DNA of 64,000 bases. Origin: an uncultured Odoribacter sp. (GTDB lineage Bacteria > Bacteroidota > Bacteroidia > Bacteroidales > Marinifilaceae). The translations under genes were made by a program, and so were the position numbers. Position 1 is the stretch's first letter. Each line of letters starts with the position of its first letter. This document shows, piece after piece, positions 17,602 through 26,167 of the stretch. The notes beneath the pieces were generated by a model. The model was not told the origin of the DNA. It ran no database searches and was given only the letters and a program-made list of their open reading frames with translations. The stretch spans positions 54,594-118,593 of the forward strand of contig CAJTSF010000007.1 of NCBI GenBank assembly GCA_910578985.1. Direction: 5' to 3'.

Positions 17602-18651
17602 CTATTGTATCTCCCCGTAGAAACGGATTTTCAGCTCGGGGGAGGCGGGGCTGTTGGTGATGACGCTGACCATGGCGGTCACCTTGCCGGGTTCCGCTCC
17701 CGCGACGGTTTTCACGGTGAGGGGGGCAGACTGCCCGGGGGCAATCTCTTTCGCCGTCATGGAGGCTTCGACGCGGGTGTCGTTGGTGTAAAAGCGGTGA
17801 ATCTTGAGGGGGGTCTTGCCGGTGTTCTTCACCTGGAAGGTGAAGGTGGCGGGAGTCGCCGCGGGGGTGGCGCCGAAGTTGTGGTATTTCTTGTCGGCGT
17901 CGGCGAGGGGCGCGGTGGCGCGGTCCACGGCTTTGAAATCCTCTTCGATGAAGATGGAGACCGGGAGGGGGTATTTCTTGCCATCGACGACGAGGGTGAC
18001 GTTTTCACGGTTCAAGCCGTAGGCGCCGTGGGCGGCGGTGTTGTAGGAGGCTTTGATGACGGCTTTCTCCTTGTTGCCGACCTGGGCGGGCTCCATCGCG
18101 AGGCGGATGTGGGCGGGGAGGTTGGCGAATGCCACCGTCACGGGTTTGCCGGCGTTGTTGAAGACGCCGATGGACATGGATTTGACGTCGCCCTTGCGTG
18201 CCTTCATGAAGGAGATTTCCTCCAGGGGGAGGCGCAGTCCGGAGGCGAGCTCATAGGGGTAGTCGTCGAGGACGGTGCGTGCCTTGCCCTGGACGGTGCC
18301 TTTGATTTTCAGCTCGACGACGGGCGTGCGGGCGTTGGAGTAGACGGTGATGGTCTTGTCGAAGAATCCGGGGCGGTCCTTGGGGTCGAAGGTGGCTTTG
18401 ACGTAGCCGGTCTTGCCGGGGAGTACGGGTTGTTTGCTCCATTCGGGGGAGGTGCATCCGCAGGAGGATTCCACGTTTTTGACGAGGATGGGCGCCGTGC
18501 CGGTGTTGGTGAACTGGAAGTTGTAGGACACCGCCCCGTTCACTTCCTGGATGGTCCCGAAGTCGTGGCTCCGGGTGGCGAAAGTGATGACTGCCTGGGA
18601 GGAGGCGGTGAATCCGGAGAATAATGCGATAATGAATAATACGGTTCTCAT
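17602..18651 (-). CDS. Exported DUF1573 family protein
   Basis: A 349-residue protein with a cleavable signal peptide (VLFIIALFSGFTASSQA). The first domain has the DUF1573 hallmark: FDFGTI-like THDFGTIQEVNG, FTNTGTAPILVKNV, SSCGCTSPEW. A second immunoglobulin-like/ASPM-like domain in the C-terminal third repeats the pattern (YHNFGATPAATPATFTFQVKNTGKTPLKI). These folds resemble MSP/ASH domains; function in bacteria is unknown. Last gene of the probable rlmH-kinase operon, 90 bases after the kinase. Confidence 0.85.
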   Translation of the reverse strand: MRTVLFIIALFSGFTASSQAVITFATRSHDFGTIQEVNGAVSYNFQFTNTGTAPILVKNVESSCGCTSPEWSKQPVLPGKTGYVKATFDPKDRPGFFDKTITVYSNARTPVVELKIKGTVQGKARTVLDDYPYELASGLRLPLEEISFMKARKGDVKSMSIGVFNNAGKPVTVAFANLPAHIRLAMEPAQVGNKEKAVIKASYNTAAHGAYGLNRENVTLVVDGKKYPLPVSIFIEEDFKAVDRATAPLADADKKYHNFGATPAATPATFTFQVKNTGKTPLKIHRFYTNDTRVEASMTAKEIAPGQSAPLTVKTVAGAEPGKVTAMVSVITNSPASPELKIRFYGEIQ

Positions 18652-18741
18652 GTTTATCCTGAATTAGTTTAACATATTTTCCTATCCGGGGCACGAAAAT
18701 AGTTTTTTTCCATCAGATTCCCATGGGGGAGGGAGGATTTT

Positions 18742-21700
18742 TTAAGCATCCGGTTCTTGGTGGCGGTCGAGGAGGAAGTAGAATTCTGTGCCGACGCCGA
18801 GCTCGGTGGAGAATCCGATTTCTCCGCCGAAGTTCTGGATGATGCGGTGGCAAAGGGCAAGCCCCAAGCCTGAGCCGCTGGTCTTGGTGGTGAAGTTTGG
18901 CTCGAATATGCGTTCGCGGATTTCCTCGGGGACGCCGCATCCGTTGTCGCGGATACGGACTTCGACGCGCCCGCCGACTTCGCGTAGGGTGACATCGACT
19001 TTTCCGGGACGCCCTTCGGGGATGCTTTGCCCGGCGTTTTTGAGGAGATTGACGATGACGCGCCGCATCTGTTCGCGGTCGGCGAAGACGGCGAGGTCGG
19101 GGTCGCCTTCGTAGCGGATGTCGGCGATGGTGTGGTCGAAGAGCATGATGCAGTTACGCAGTACCTCGTCGAGTTTGAGCACTTCGTTGCGGGTGAGGGA
19201 GATTTTGGCGAAATCGGAGAAGGCTGAGGCGGTCGCCGCCATGTTGTCGATTTGTTCGATGAGCATGCCGGAGAGGCTGCGGAAGCGTTGTTTGAATTTG
19301 TCGGTGTCTTCCATGTCGATGGTGCGCATCATGAACTGGATGTTGAGTTTCATGGGGGTGAGGGGGTTTTTGATTTCGTGGGCAATCTGCCTCGCCATCT
19401 CGCGCCAGGCGCTCTCGCGTTCGGAACGGGCGAGGCGGACGACGCTTTCGTCGAGTTGTTCGACCATGGTGTTGTATTCTCGCACGAGTTCTCCGATTTC
19501 ATCTTTTTCCTTGTAGTCCACTTTTTCGTTCTTTCCGCCGAGGCGCATTTTGCGGAGTTTGTCATTGACCATCTGCAGGGGCTTGGTGACCCTTTCCGCG
19601 AGGACGCCTGAGAGGATGAAGGCGACGACCATCATGACGATGGCGATATTGACGGTGATGACAATCATGATGACCACGTCGATGTTGAAATCGCGGTTTT
19701 GGGCGAAATAGGGGACGTTGAGGACGTAGGTTTTCCCCCGGTCGAGGACGAGGGGCATGTAGACGGACATGTATTTGAGTTCTCCGATGCGTTCTTGCTC
19801 GATGTAGCTGGTGGAGCCTCGCCCGATGATTTCCCGCAACGCCTTGGGGTTGATGAGGAAGCCGCGGAAGTCGAGCTGGAATATTTCGGGACGGGAGGTG
19901 GCGACGAGCTCGCCGGAGGAGGAGTAGATGTTGATGTCCACGAGGAGCAGGTGGGAGATGTTCGAGAGGGTCTGGAGGATGGTGGGGCACTCGGACCAAT
20001 CGACGCAGTCGAGGCGCTCCAGTTCTTTATTGACGTATTTGAGGAATTCGATGGCTTTCGCTTTGTGGCGTTTTTCGAAGCTTTTGGTGCTGAAATAGAT
20101 GCTCAAGGTGGAGAGGAAGACGAGGAGGATGAATATCAACCAGATGACGCTGTTCCTGATGCGTGCTTTGAGGGTGCCTCGGATGCGCGCCCGGCGCCTG
20201 CCATTGACGTAGAAGAGTCCGTAGGAGGAGAGCAGGACGCAGAGGAGGAAGGCGTAGAGGACGTTCAGGTAGTAGAGGGCGAATATGCGTTCGGGGAGGC
20301 TGATAATGAGGGTGTTGTTGTCGTCTACGGCAATCAGCATGTGGGAGTAGTGTTCTTTCGTCACGATTTCGACTCCGGCGCTTCTGTTCTCGCTCCAGGG
20401 TTTGAGGCGTTTGCTGTATACGAAATCACCTTGTGAATAGACGAGGTTGCGGTGCTGATATTTGGCGATGGAGTAGTCGTAGACGGGGAGGTGCTCCATG
20501 CCGGAGCGGCGGGAGAGGATTTTCGAATAGCCTACTCCTTCGTCCTCCCTGGCTGAATCGAAGCGCAAGTAGACCAGGGTATTGGCGATTTCAAAACGCC
20601 CGATGTAGGTGACTATGCCGTCGAATATCCGGATGGTGTAGAAATGGGTGTCCCCCACCCTGCTCCCGAAGCGGCGGATGAGGCGGTCGAAATATTCCTG
20701 GCAATCCACGGGTTCCCACGAGCCGGGCAGGAAGATGAGGTTTCCCCTGCGGCAGAAGGTGAGGTTGGTGTAGTAATTATAGGCGCGCAGGTCGAGGAGT
20801 TTTTCCCGCATGTAGTCTTCCGCCTGCTGGTGGCGCCTGCCTTCCAGGAAGAAGAAGAGGACGTCGGAATGTATGATGTTCCGGTCGAAGTCCTTGAGGC
20901 GCTTTTCGAAATGGTAGTCGCGTTCCTCGATAAGGCCGGTGGCATATTCGAGGCGTTGGCGCTGTTCTTTGTAGCGTTCGTATTTTTCGGTGGTCATCAC
21001 GACGTACACCGAGAGGATGAATATGGCTATAAGGTAGATGCTTCTCCAGCTCTCGTGTTTGAAGAAATATTTATAGACGGCAAACAACATGGTGACCGAC
21101 CAGATGAAAAGGCAGTCCCAGTGGTTGGTGTAGAGGTTGGCGAAGAGGCTGACGAGCCACAGGACAAGGCAGGTGGCGGAGAGGAGCCACAGCAGTCCTT
21201 TGAAGGGAAGCAGACGGTTCGCCCAGGAGGCCACACCGAAGAGCCCGAGGAGGATGACGACCCCGCCGAGGAGGATGGCGATGAAGATGATCAAGGAGGG
21301 AATGTCGATGAGTACGATTTGGGCGATGTTCAGGTGGACGTCCATGTTCGCTATCGCCAGGTCGATGGCAAAGTTGTATAAATCGACGTACCAGAAGACC
21401 AGGGTGAGGAGGAAGGCGGTCATGAGGTAGCGGTGGCGGCGCAGCCAGGAGCTGGCGTAATTGATGCGGATGTAGGGCAGGGTGATGTAGACGATGGAAA
21501 AGACGGAGAAGGTGAGCAAGAGGAGGTCGCCGATGGAGGATACGAACATTTTCTCCGCCATGAGGGTGTCGAATATGGGGAGACGGAAGACGCAGAAGGG
21601 AAGGCGGAAACGGATGCTGAACCATCGCAGCGCGATGAGGAAAAGGATGAAAAACAGCAGGTAGGCCAATTGTTTCTTCCAGGAACGGGTGCTCTTCAGG

Positions 21701-22365
21701 AAGAGCCCGTACACGTAGAAAAGGCTCAGGAAGAAGCAGAGGTAGAGGGCAATGAGGGCATAATGGTAGTCTCTCCCCTTGTAGTCTTTGCTGTAGGAGA
21801 GGTAGAACAATCCGTTGCCTTCGTAGTCGGCAATGAGGTGGGAGTCCTCGCGCATGTCGGCGTGGATGGTGACCTCTGAGGTGCTCTCCAGCGGGATGTT
21901 CAGGGAGGGGCTGAACCTGTCGCCGACGTAGGGGCTGTTGTAGGGGTAGACCTCTTTGATTTTCAGGAGGGCGAAGTAGTCGCATTCCCCTTGGCGCTTT
22001 CTTCTGACCTCGTAGTAGGTGTTCCCGAGTTTCATGAAACGGTCGTTGCCGGTGAGGGTGAGGTAGAGGTTGCGGTCGCTCACGACTTCGTCTGTCCAAT
22101 AGAATATCCTGCCCCGGCGGAAACCGATGAATAGGACGTCGTTCCTCCCGTCGTGTATTTCCTGCGGTCCCTCTCCGCGGAAGGTTTCCAGGACTTCGTC
22201 CGCCCATCTTTCCCTTCGGTGCAGGCGTTCCTCGAAATCCTGCGCCCAGCGGTTCTCGTCCTGCCGGTAGAAGAAATATTCGGTCGAAGCGGTCGCCCCC
22301 AACAACAGGCAAACCCAGAAGAGCCACGCGAGTGCCCTTTTTTTCGTTTTGTTCAGGTCATTCAT
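18742..22365 (-). CDS. Large membrane sensor histidine kinase, NtrY-like
   Basis: A 1207-residue kinase. One N-terminal helix (about 12-30), an extracytoplasmic stretch to about 200, a block of eight or so membrane helices to about 470, a soluble region, two more helices near 700-770, a second extracytoplasmic domain, and a last helix leading into HAMP (VTKPLQMVNDKLRKM). The kinase core follows: H-box QIAHEIKNPLTPMKLN, N-box NLLKNAGQSI, G1 DNGCGVP, G2 GSGLGLALCH. The HEIKNPLTPMKL form is NtrY-type. No response regulator is adjacent. Its ATG overlaps the rlmH stop by 8 bases, implying translational coupling. Confidence 0.9.
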   Translation of the reverse strand: MNDLNKTKKRALAWLFWVCLLLGATASTEYFFYRQDENRWAQDFEERLHRRERWADEVLETFRGEGPQEIHDGRNDVLFIGFRRGRIFYWTDEVVSDRNLYLTLTGNDRFMKLGNTYYEVRRKRQGECDYFALLKIKEVYPYNSPYVGDRFSPSLNIPLESTSEVTIHADMREDSHLIADYEGNGLFYLSYSKDYKGRDYHYALIALYLCFFLSLFYVYGLFLKSTRSWKKQLAYLLFFILFLIALRWFSIRFRLPFCVFRLPIFDTLMAEKMFVSSIGDLLLLTFSVFSIVYITLPYIRINYASSWLRRHRYLMTAFLLTLVFWYVDLYNFAIDLAIANMDVHLNIAQIVLIDIPSLIIFIAILLGGVVILLGLFGVASWANRLLPFKGLLWLLSATCLVLWLVSLFANLYTNHWDCLFIWSVTMLFAVYKYFFKHESWRSIYLIAIFILSVYVVMTTEKYERYKEQRQRLEYATGLIEERDYHFEKRLKDFDRNIIHSDVLFFFLEGRRHQQAEDYMREKLLDLRAYNYYTNLTFCRRGNLIFLPGSWEPVDCQEYFDRLIRRFGSRVGDTHFYTIRIFDGIVTYIGRFEIANTLVYLRFDSAREDEGVGYSKILSRRSGMEHLPVYDYSIAKYQHRNLVYSQGDFVYSKRLKPWSENRSAGVEIVTKEHYSHMLIAVDDNNTLIISLPERIFALYYLNVLYAFLLCVLLSSYGLFYVNGRRRARIRGTLKARIRNSVIWLIFILLVFLSTLSIYFSTKSFEKRHKAKAIEFLKYVNKELERLDCVDWSECPTILQTLSNISHLLLVDINIYSSSGELVATSRPEIFQLDFRGFLINPKALREIIGRGSTSYIEQERIGELKYMSVYMPLVLDRGKTYVLNVPYFAQNRDFNIDVVIMIVITVNIAIVMMVVAFILSGVLAERVTKPLQMVNDKLRKMRLGGKNEKVDYKEKDEIGELVREYNTMVEQLDESVVRLARSERESAWREMARQIAHEIKNPLTPMKLNIQFMMRTIDMEDTDKFKQRFRSLSGMLIEQIDNMAATASAFSDFAKISLTRNEVLKLDEVLRNCIMLFDHTIADIRYEGDPDLAVFADREQMRRVIVNLLKNAGQSIPEGRPGKVDVTLREVGGRVEVRIRDNGCGVPEEIRERIFEPNFTTKTSGSGLGLALCHRIIQNFGGEIGFSTELGVGTEFYFLLDRHQEPDA

Positions 22366-22831
22366 GGTGGTAGGGTTCTCCTTTCAATATGGTCATTGCC
22401 CGGTATATCTGTTCGATGAAAATCATGCGGACCATCTGGTGGGAGAAGGTCATTCGGGAGAGGGATATCCGGTCGTCCGCGCGCCGGTAGACCTTATCGG
22501 CAAAGCCGTAGGGTCCCCCCACGACGAAGAGCAGCCGCTTGACGCCGCCGAGCATTTTCTGCTCAAGGTAGCGCGCAAACTCGACGGAGGTGTGCTGTCT
22601 GCCCCGCTCGTCGAGCAATACGACCCAGTCGTCCGAGCGGAACTGTTCCAGCAGCATCTCTCCCTCGCGCTCTTTCTGAAGGCTTTCGGTGAGGCTCCGG
22701 GCGTTCCTGACATCGGGCAGCACCTTCATTTCGTAAGGCACATGGCGCGTCAGCCGCTTCTCGTATTCAGCGATGGCCTCCCGCATGTAGGAGGCATCCG
22801 TCTTTCCTATCACCAGCAAACATACTTTCAT
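22358..22831 (-). CDS. rlmH: 23S rRNA (pseudouridine1915-N3)-methyltransferase
   Basis: SPOUT-fold enzyme that methylates pseudouridine 1915 in helix 69 of 23S rRNA. The 157-residue length is standard. MKVCLLVIGKT opens the protein; DDWVVLLDERGRQHTS, LFVVGGPYGF and SRMTFSHQMVRMIFIEQIYRA form the trefoil knot and SAM site. The ATG at 22831 is used rather than 22939 because the longer form would cross its promoter box. Confidence 0.96.
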   Translation of the reverse strand: MKVCLLVIGKTDASYMREAIAEYEKRLTRHVPYEMKVLPDVRNARSLTESLQKEREGEMLLEQFRSDDWVVLLDERGRQHTSVEFARYLEQKMLGGVKRLLFVVGGPYGFADKVYRRADDRISLSRMTFSHQMVRMIFIEQIYRAMTILKGEPYHHE

Positions 22832-22852
22832 GGTCCGCGTCCGTTTAATCCA

Positions 22853-22860
22853 CAAAAATA
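22853..22860 (-). promoter_or_regulatory. TAnnTTTG promoter box for rlmH
   Basis: Minus-strand TATTTTTG, 21 bases ahead of the rlmH ATG at 22831. Confidence 0.6.
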
Positions 22861-22903
22861 ATATTTTTTTCAATTCACTTGTAAAAGCAAAGATTTTTAT
22901 CCG

Positions 22904-22911
22904 TATATTTG
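22904..22911 (+). promoter_or_regulatory. TAnnTTTG promoter box for tRNA
   Basis: TATATTTG, 39 bases upstream of the tRNA at 22951 and divergent from the rlmH promoter. Confidence 0.65.
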
Positions 22912-22950
22912 CAGCCGTCAAAAGGCACGTGCCCAGCACCTGCGGGGACA

Positions 22951-23024
22951 GGTCCCATAGCTCAGTTGGTTAGAGCACCTGACTCATAATCAGGGAGTCC
23001 TTGGTTCAAGCCCAAGTGGGACCA
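22951..23024 (+). tRNA. tRNA with CAT anticodon (Met elongator or lysidine-type Ile2)
   Basis: Full cloverleaf: acceptor GGTCCCA / TGGGACC, D-arm GCTCAGTTGGTTAGAGC, anticodon stem CCTGA / TCAGG with loop CTCATAA (anticodon CAT at 22985-22987), variable GAGTC, T-arm CTTGG / CCAAG, discriminator A. The CCA end is not encoded (CCG follows). The T-loop is TTCAAGC. C4-G69 and C5-G68 in the acceptor resemble tRNA-Ile2, whose C34 becomes lysidine, more than the E. coli elongator tRNA-Met, so identity is open. It is not an initiator: position 1 pairs normally. Confidence 0.93.
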
Positions 23025-23049
23025 CCGAGACAAACCACCCAATTCAGGG

Positions 23050-23083
23050 AATCGCTGAAAATCAGAATTTCAGCGATTTTTTA
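23050..23083 (+). terminator. Intrinsic terminator after tRNA
   Basis: Perfect 11-bp stem AATCGCTGAAA / TTTCAGCGATT followed by a T-run. Confidence 0.85.
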
Positions 23084-23099
23084 TTGGCAATCTTGCAGT

Positions 23100-23440
23100 A
23101 TGCGGAAGATAGTGACATGTGATAAAGACGATTACACGACACTCGTCGGAATATGAGAGCGTTCGGTGCGGGCCACTCACGATTTTTTAGACGAGACTAC
23201 CATAAATGAGATAAAAGCAGCATTGATACCGGATTATTTCCCCCATGTCGACTTGTATGCGGTCGTAGACCACAGTTCCCTCGTCGGTTTCATAGGGTTG
23301 CGTGAAAACACGATTGAAATGCTGTTTATTGACAGTGAAAGCCGCAGTCGCGGTTATGGGTCTTCCCTCATTGAATTTGCGATACAGAAAGGCGCGACAA
23401 AGGTGGATGTAAATAAACAATCACCCCAATATTCAATGAC
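23100..23440 (+). pseudogene. Degenerate GNAT acetyltransferase
   Basis: In one frame from the ATG at 23100 the sequence reads MRKIVTCDKDDYTTLVGI, then a TGA at 23154-23156 where the family has Trp, then ERSVRATHDFLDE, LYAVVDHSSLVGFIGL, and the acetyl-CoA loop SRSRGYGSSLIEFAIQ. After VDVNKQSPQ the similarity ends without the usual C-terminal 30 or so residues (FYxxxGF region). The open frame continues to 24131 only because it runs antisense to the next gene. An internal stop plus lost C-terminus make it non-functional unless recoded. Confidence 0.8.
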
Positions 23441-24104
23441 AGGGGATATACAACTCATCGTCGCGGGGAATCACCATGACGGGGGCGTGGGCATAACGGC
23501 GGAGGAGGCGGAGGTTGTAGGGGATGTAAAAGGGGAACAGGCGGAAGCGGCGCATCATGAGGACCATGCTGCCGCCGTTCGTCCGGAAGAGTTCGCGGAG
23601 GGACTTCTCGAAACTCTTTTCCACCCGGCTCTTGCGGTAGACGACGCCGGACTTGACCAGTACGTTTTCCATGAAATCCACGTTGTTCGCGACCATCGCG
23701 GCGATGCCGGCATCCCGTTCCCGCGGGACAATCAGTTCCAGACTGCTCTCCGGACAGCGGCGGCGGAAGAAGTTCGCCCACACGACGCTCTCGCGCTCTT
23801 CGGCGAGGTAGCCCACAGGGAGCGTCACCCGGCGGCACGCCTCGGGCGAGGTGCCACGGGGCACGATGATGAAAGGCTTGCGGACGGCATAGAGATAGCG
23901 GAGCAGCTTACGGTAGCCGCAGGCGGAGCGCTCCACGAGGCAGAACAGGGTTTCCTTTCCCAGAAGGGAAGCGACGGACGACGGGACTGCGGGCAACGGC
24001 TCATAGCGCACTTCCAGGCGGTACAGCCTGCCCAGCGCCTCCGCATGCGACGCCACCTCCTCGGGCGACGTCCCGTAAAAAGCCACCATGCCGTACCTTT
24101 CCAT
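23433..24104 (-). CDS. Universal stress protein-like, conserved hypothetical
   Basis: A 223-residue cytoplasmic protein with a Rossmann-like alternation. The end (HAPVMVIPRDDELYIPCH) resembles the C-terminus of Bacteroidota UspA-domain proteins; a first half strand pattern (GMVAFYGTSPEEVASHAEALGRLY) may be a second Usp-like unit. The ATP-binding Gx2Gx9GS motif is not evident. It starts 4 bases after the NlpC gene stop, so they form an operon. Moderate confidence in the fold; function unknown. Confidence 0.5.
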   Translation of the reverse strand: MERYGMVAFYGTSPEEVASHAEALGRLYRLEVRYEPLPAVPSSVASLLGKETLFCLVERSACGYRKLLRYLYAVRKPFIIVPRGTSPEACRRVTLPVGYLAEERESVVWANFFRRRCPESSLELIVPRERDAGIAAMVANNVDFMENVLVKSGVVYRKSRVEKSFEKSLRELFRTNGGSMVLMMRRFRLFPFYIPYNLRLLRRYAHAPVMVIPRDDELYIPCH

Positions 24105-24108
24105 GCCG

Positions 24109-24900
24109 TTATCCCTCCAACACCCGTTTAATGACTTTCAGCGTATGGGTGTACCGCTTTAAATTCTCGTTGAAGATGCCCTGGTGGTCTATCTTGTCCA
24201 CCCTCACCCGCCCCGAGGCGTGGATGATGCGGTTCTGCTCCCAGATGATGCCCACATGGGTGATGCACCCCGCATCGTCGCCGAAAAAGGCAAGGTCGCC
24301 GGGAAGCGCCTCCTCCACAAAGGAGAAGCTCTGCCCCAGCTTCACCTGCTGGGAGGCATCGCGCGGCAGATCGATGCCCGCCATGCGGTAGACGATTTGC
24401 GACAGCCCGGAACAGTCGATGCCGTAAGGCGAACGCCCTCCCCACAGGTAAGGCGTGTTGTGGTACATCAGGGCGTACCCGATGAGCAGGTCGCGCAGGC
24501 TGTCGATGCCCACGTCCTTGATGCTGCTCACGAGCGTATAGGTGTCGTCGCCGATTTTCATCTTCTTGGTCTCGGCGTCGAAAAAGGGAAATACGCTGCC
24601 CGCCACCGGCAGCTTGTGACCCCAGTCGCCGTCCTTCGTGACGATGTTGAACACCTCCGTGGAGATGACCGGTTCCTCCGCCCGGTAGCGCTCCGCATAG
24701 GCGTCATCCACGGGGCAGACCATCTTGCGGTCGATCCACCCCTCGTAGCCGTCGTGCAGGAGCCGCACGCGCGTCCACTTCTCCGCCTCCTCCAACACCT
24801 CGTACAACTCTCCGAAAAGCACCTGCGACACCATCTCGCTCCGCTCGGAGCGTTCCGCCCGCATGGGGATGATGCTTAAATCCGATATTCCGTATGCCAT
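24109..24900 (-). CDS. NlpC/P60 family peptidoglycan endopeptidase
   Basis: A 263-residue C40 peptidase. The N-terminal half is SH3b-like (MVSQVLFGELYEVLEE, WTRVRLLHDGYEGWI). The catalytic domain has Cys in YGIDCSGLSQIVYR, His in CITHVGIIW, and the polar partner in RIIHASG, with the structural LPRDASQQV and PGDLAFFG motifs. Probably cleaves peptide stems of peptidoglycan; no signal peptide is visible with the ATG at 24900, so it may act on recycled muropeptides in the cytoplasm, as YkfC-like enzymes do. Longer starts would invade the divergent gene at 25001. Confidence 0.9.
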   Translation of the reverse strand: MAYGISDLSIIPMRAERSERSEMVSQVLFGELYEVLEEAEKWTRVRLLHDGYEGWIDRKMVCPVDDAYAERYRAEEPVISTEVFNIVTKDGDWGHKLPVAGSVFPFFDAETKKMKIGDDTYTLVSSIKDVGIDSLRDLLIGYALMYHNTPYLWGGRSPYGIDCSGLSQIVYRMAGIDLPRDASQQVKLGQSFSFVEEALPGDLAFFGDDAGCITHVGIIWEQNRIIHASGRVRVDKIDHQGIFNENLKRYTHTLKVIKRVLEG

Positions 24901-24923
24901 GTCTGCTGTCTTTATTGGAGGAA

Positions 24924-24931
24924 CAAATGTA
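24924..24931 (-). promoter_or_regulatory. TAnnTTTG promoter box for NlpC gene
   Basis: Minus-strand TACATTTG, 23 bases upstream of the ATG at 24900. Confidence 0.6.
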
Positions 24932-25000
24932 AGCCAAAAAGTTGTAAAAACAAGATTATTCCCTACCTTTACGGCAGAAAGATTAATACCCGAAGACAAC

Positions 25001-26161
25001 ATGAAACAGTTACTTCTCTTACTCCTCCTCATCCCCGGGCTGCTCCCGGCACAGGAGAACCCGAAATACCTCGAGGGCGCCGTGCCCGTGGCGGACGGCA
25101 AAGTGGTATTCACCCGCGAACTCTCCCTGCCCGGCGCGCCGCGACAAGCCATCTTCAACGGGGCTCTGACATGGGCAAACGAGCGCTTTATGCCGGACGG
25201 CGAATTTCAAAGCCGCGTCCTGACGTCCGATGCGGAGAACGGCCAGATTGCCTGCCTGGGACAGCAGTATCTGGTCTTCACCAACAAGACGCTGGCCCTG
25301 GACCGCGCCGTCGTCCAATTCCACCTGACCCTCACCTGCACGCCGGGGGCATGCGCCATGAAAATGTCCGCCATACGCTACCGATATAATGTGGGCGACA
25401 AGTGGGAAAACATTCCCGCCGAGGAGCAGATTACCGACAAATACACCCTGACCAAAAAGAAAGACAAACTCATCAAAGCCACGGGCAAGTTCCGCATCCA
25501 CACCATCGACCTCATGGACGAACTGCATGACGGATTGGGCAAAGCCCTTGCCGGACTGGCAGCGCCGCAGCAGCCTGCCGCACCGCAGACGGCGTCCCCT
25601 GCCCCCACTCCCACGGCAACCGCCACTCCCACCCCTGCCGCCGCGGACGGAGCCACCCTCCCCGGCTACAAAGCCATCGCCCCGGACAAGATGCCCGGCA
25701 ACATCTACAAAATGCTCTCCGAGAACTGGATGCTCATCACCGCCGGCGACGACAACGGTTTCAACATGATGACCGCCAGCTGGGGCGGGCTGGGACACCT
25801 CTACAACAAACCGGTGGCGTTCTGTTTCATCAACCCCACCCGCCACACCGTGCGCTACATGGAAACCCACGACACCTACACCCTCAGCTTCTACACCGAG
25901 ACCTACCGCGAGGCGCTCAACTACTGCAGCAGCCACAGCGGCAGGAACGAAGACAAGGTGCAAGGCTCCGGGCTGACGCCGCTCACCACCCCCTCCGGCA
26001 GCAAAGCCTTCTCGGAAGCGTGGATGATCATCGAATGCCGCAAGATGGTCGAGCAGCCCTTCTCCGCCGACGCCCTCCGCTACCCGGAGGTGAAAGCCAA
26101 ATGGGGCAAAGACCTGCACAAGATGTTCGTCGGGGAAATCCTCCGCGTCTGGGTGAAGTAA
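25001..26161 (+). CDS. Exported DUF4468-flavin reductase fusion protein
   Basis: A 386-residue protein with a signal peptide (LLLLLLLIPGLLPAQ). Residues about 20-180 match the Bacteroidota DUF4468 (TBP-like) domain: VVFTRELSLPG, IFNGALTWANERF, GKFRIHTIDLMDELHDGL. A Pro/Ala/Thr-rich linker (about 185-220) leads to a flavin reductase-like split-barrel domain: KMLSENWMLITAGDDNGFNMMTASWGGLG, FCFINPTRHT, DTYTLSFY. The latter normally binds FMN. Location outside the cytoplasm means flavin would have to be supplied there. It has a weak upstream TACCTTTA box. Confidence 0.8.
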   Translation: MKQLLLLLLLIPGLLPAQENPKYLEGAVPVADGKVVFTRELSLPGAPRQAIFNGALTWANERFMPDGEFQSRVLTSDAENGQIACLGQQYLVFTNKTLALDRAVVQFHLTLTCTPGACAMKMSAIRYRYNVGDKWENIPAEEQITDKYTLTKKKDKLIKATGKFRIHTIDLMDELHDGLGKALAGLAAPQQPAAPQTASPAPTPTATATPTPAAADGATLPGYKAIAPDKMPGNIYKMLSENWMLITAGDDNGFNMMTASWGGLGHLYNKPVAFCFINPTRHTVRYMETHDTYTLSFYTETYREALNYCSSHSGRNEDKVQGSGLTPLTTPSGSKAFSEAWMIIECRKMVEQPFSADALRYPEVKAKWGKDLHKMFVGEILRVWVK

Positions 26162-26167
26162 GCAAAA

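Noticed and set aside
23166..24131. 321-residue ORF starting with GNAT-like sequence
   Set aside because: Only the first 90 or so residues match GNAT; the remainder is antisense to the Usp-like gene. Treated as a pseudogene ending near 23440.
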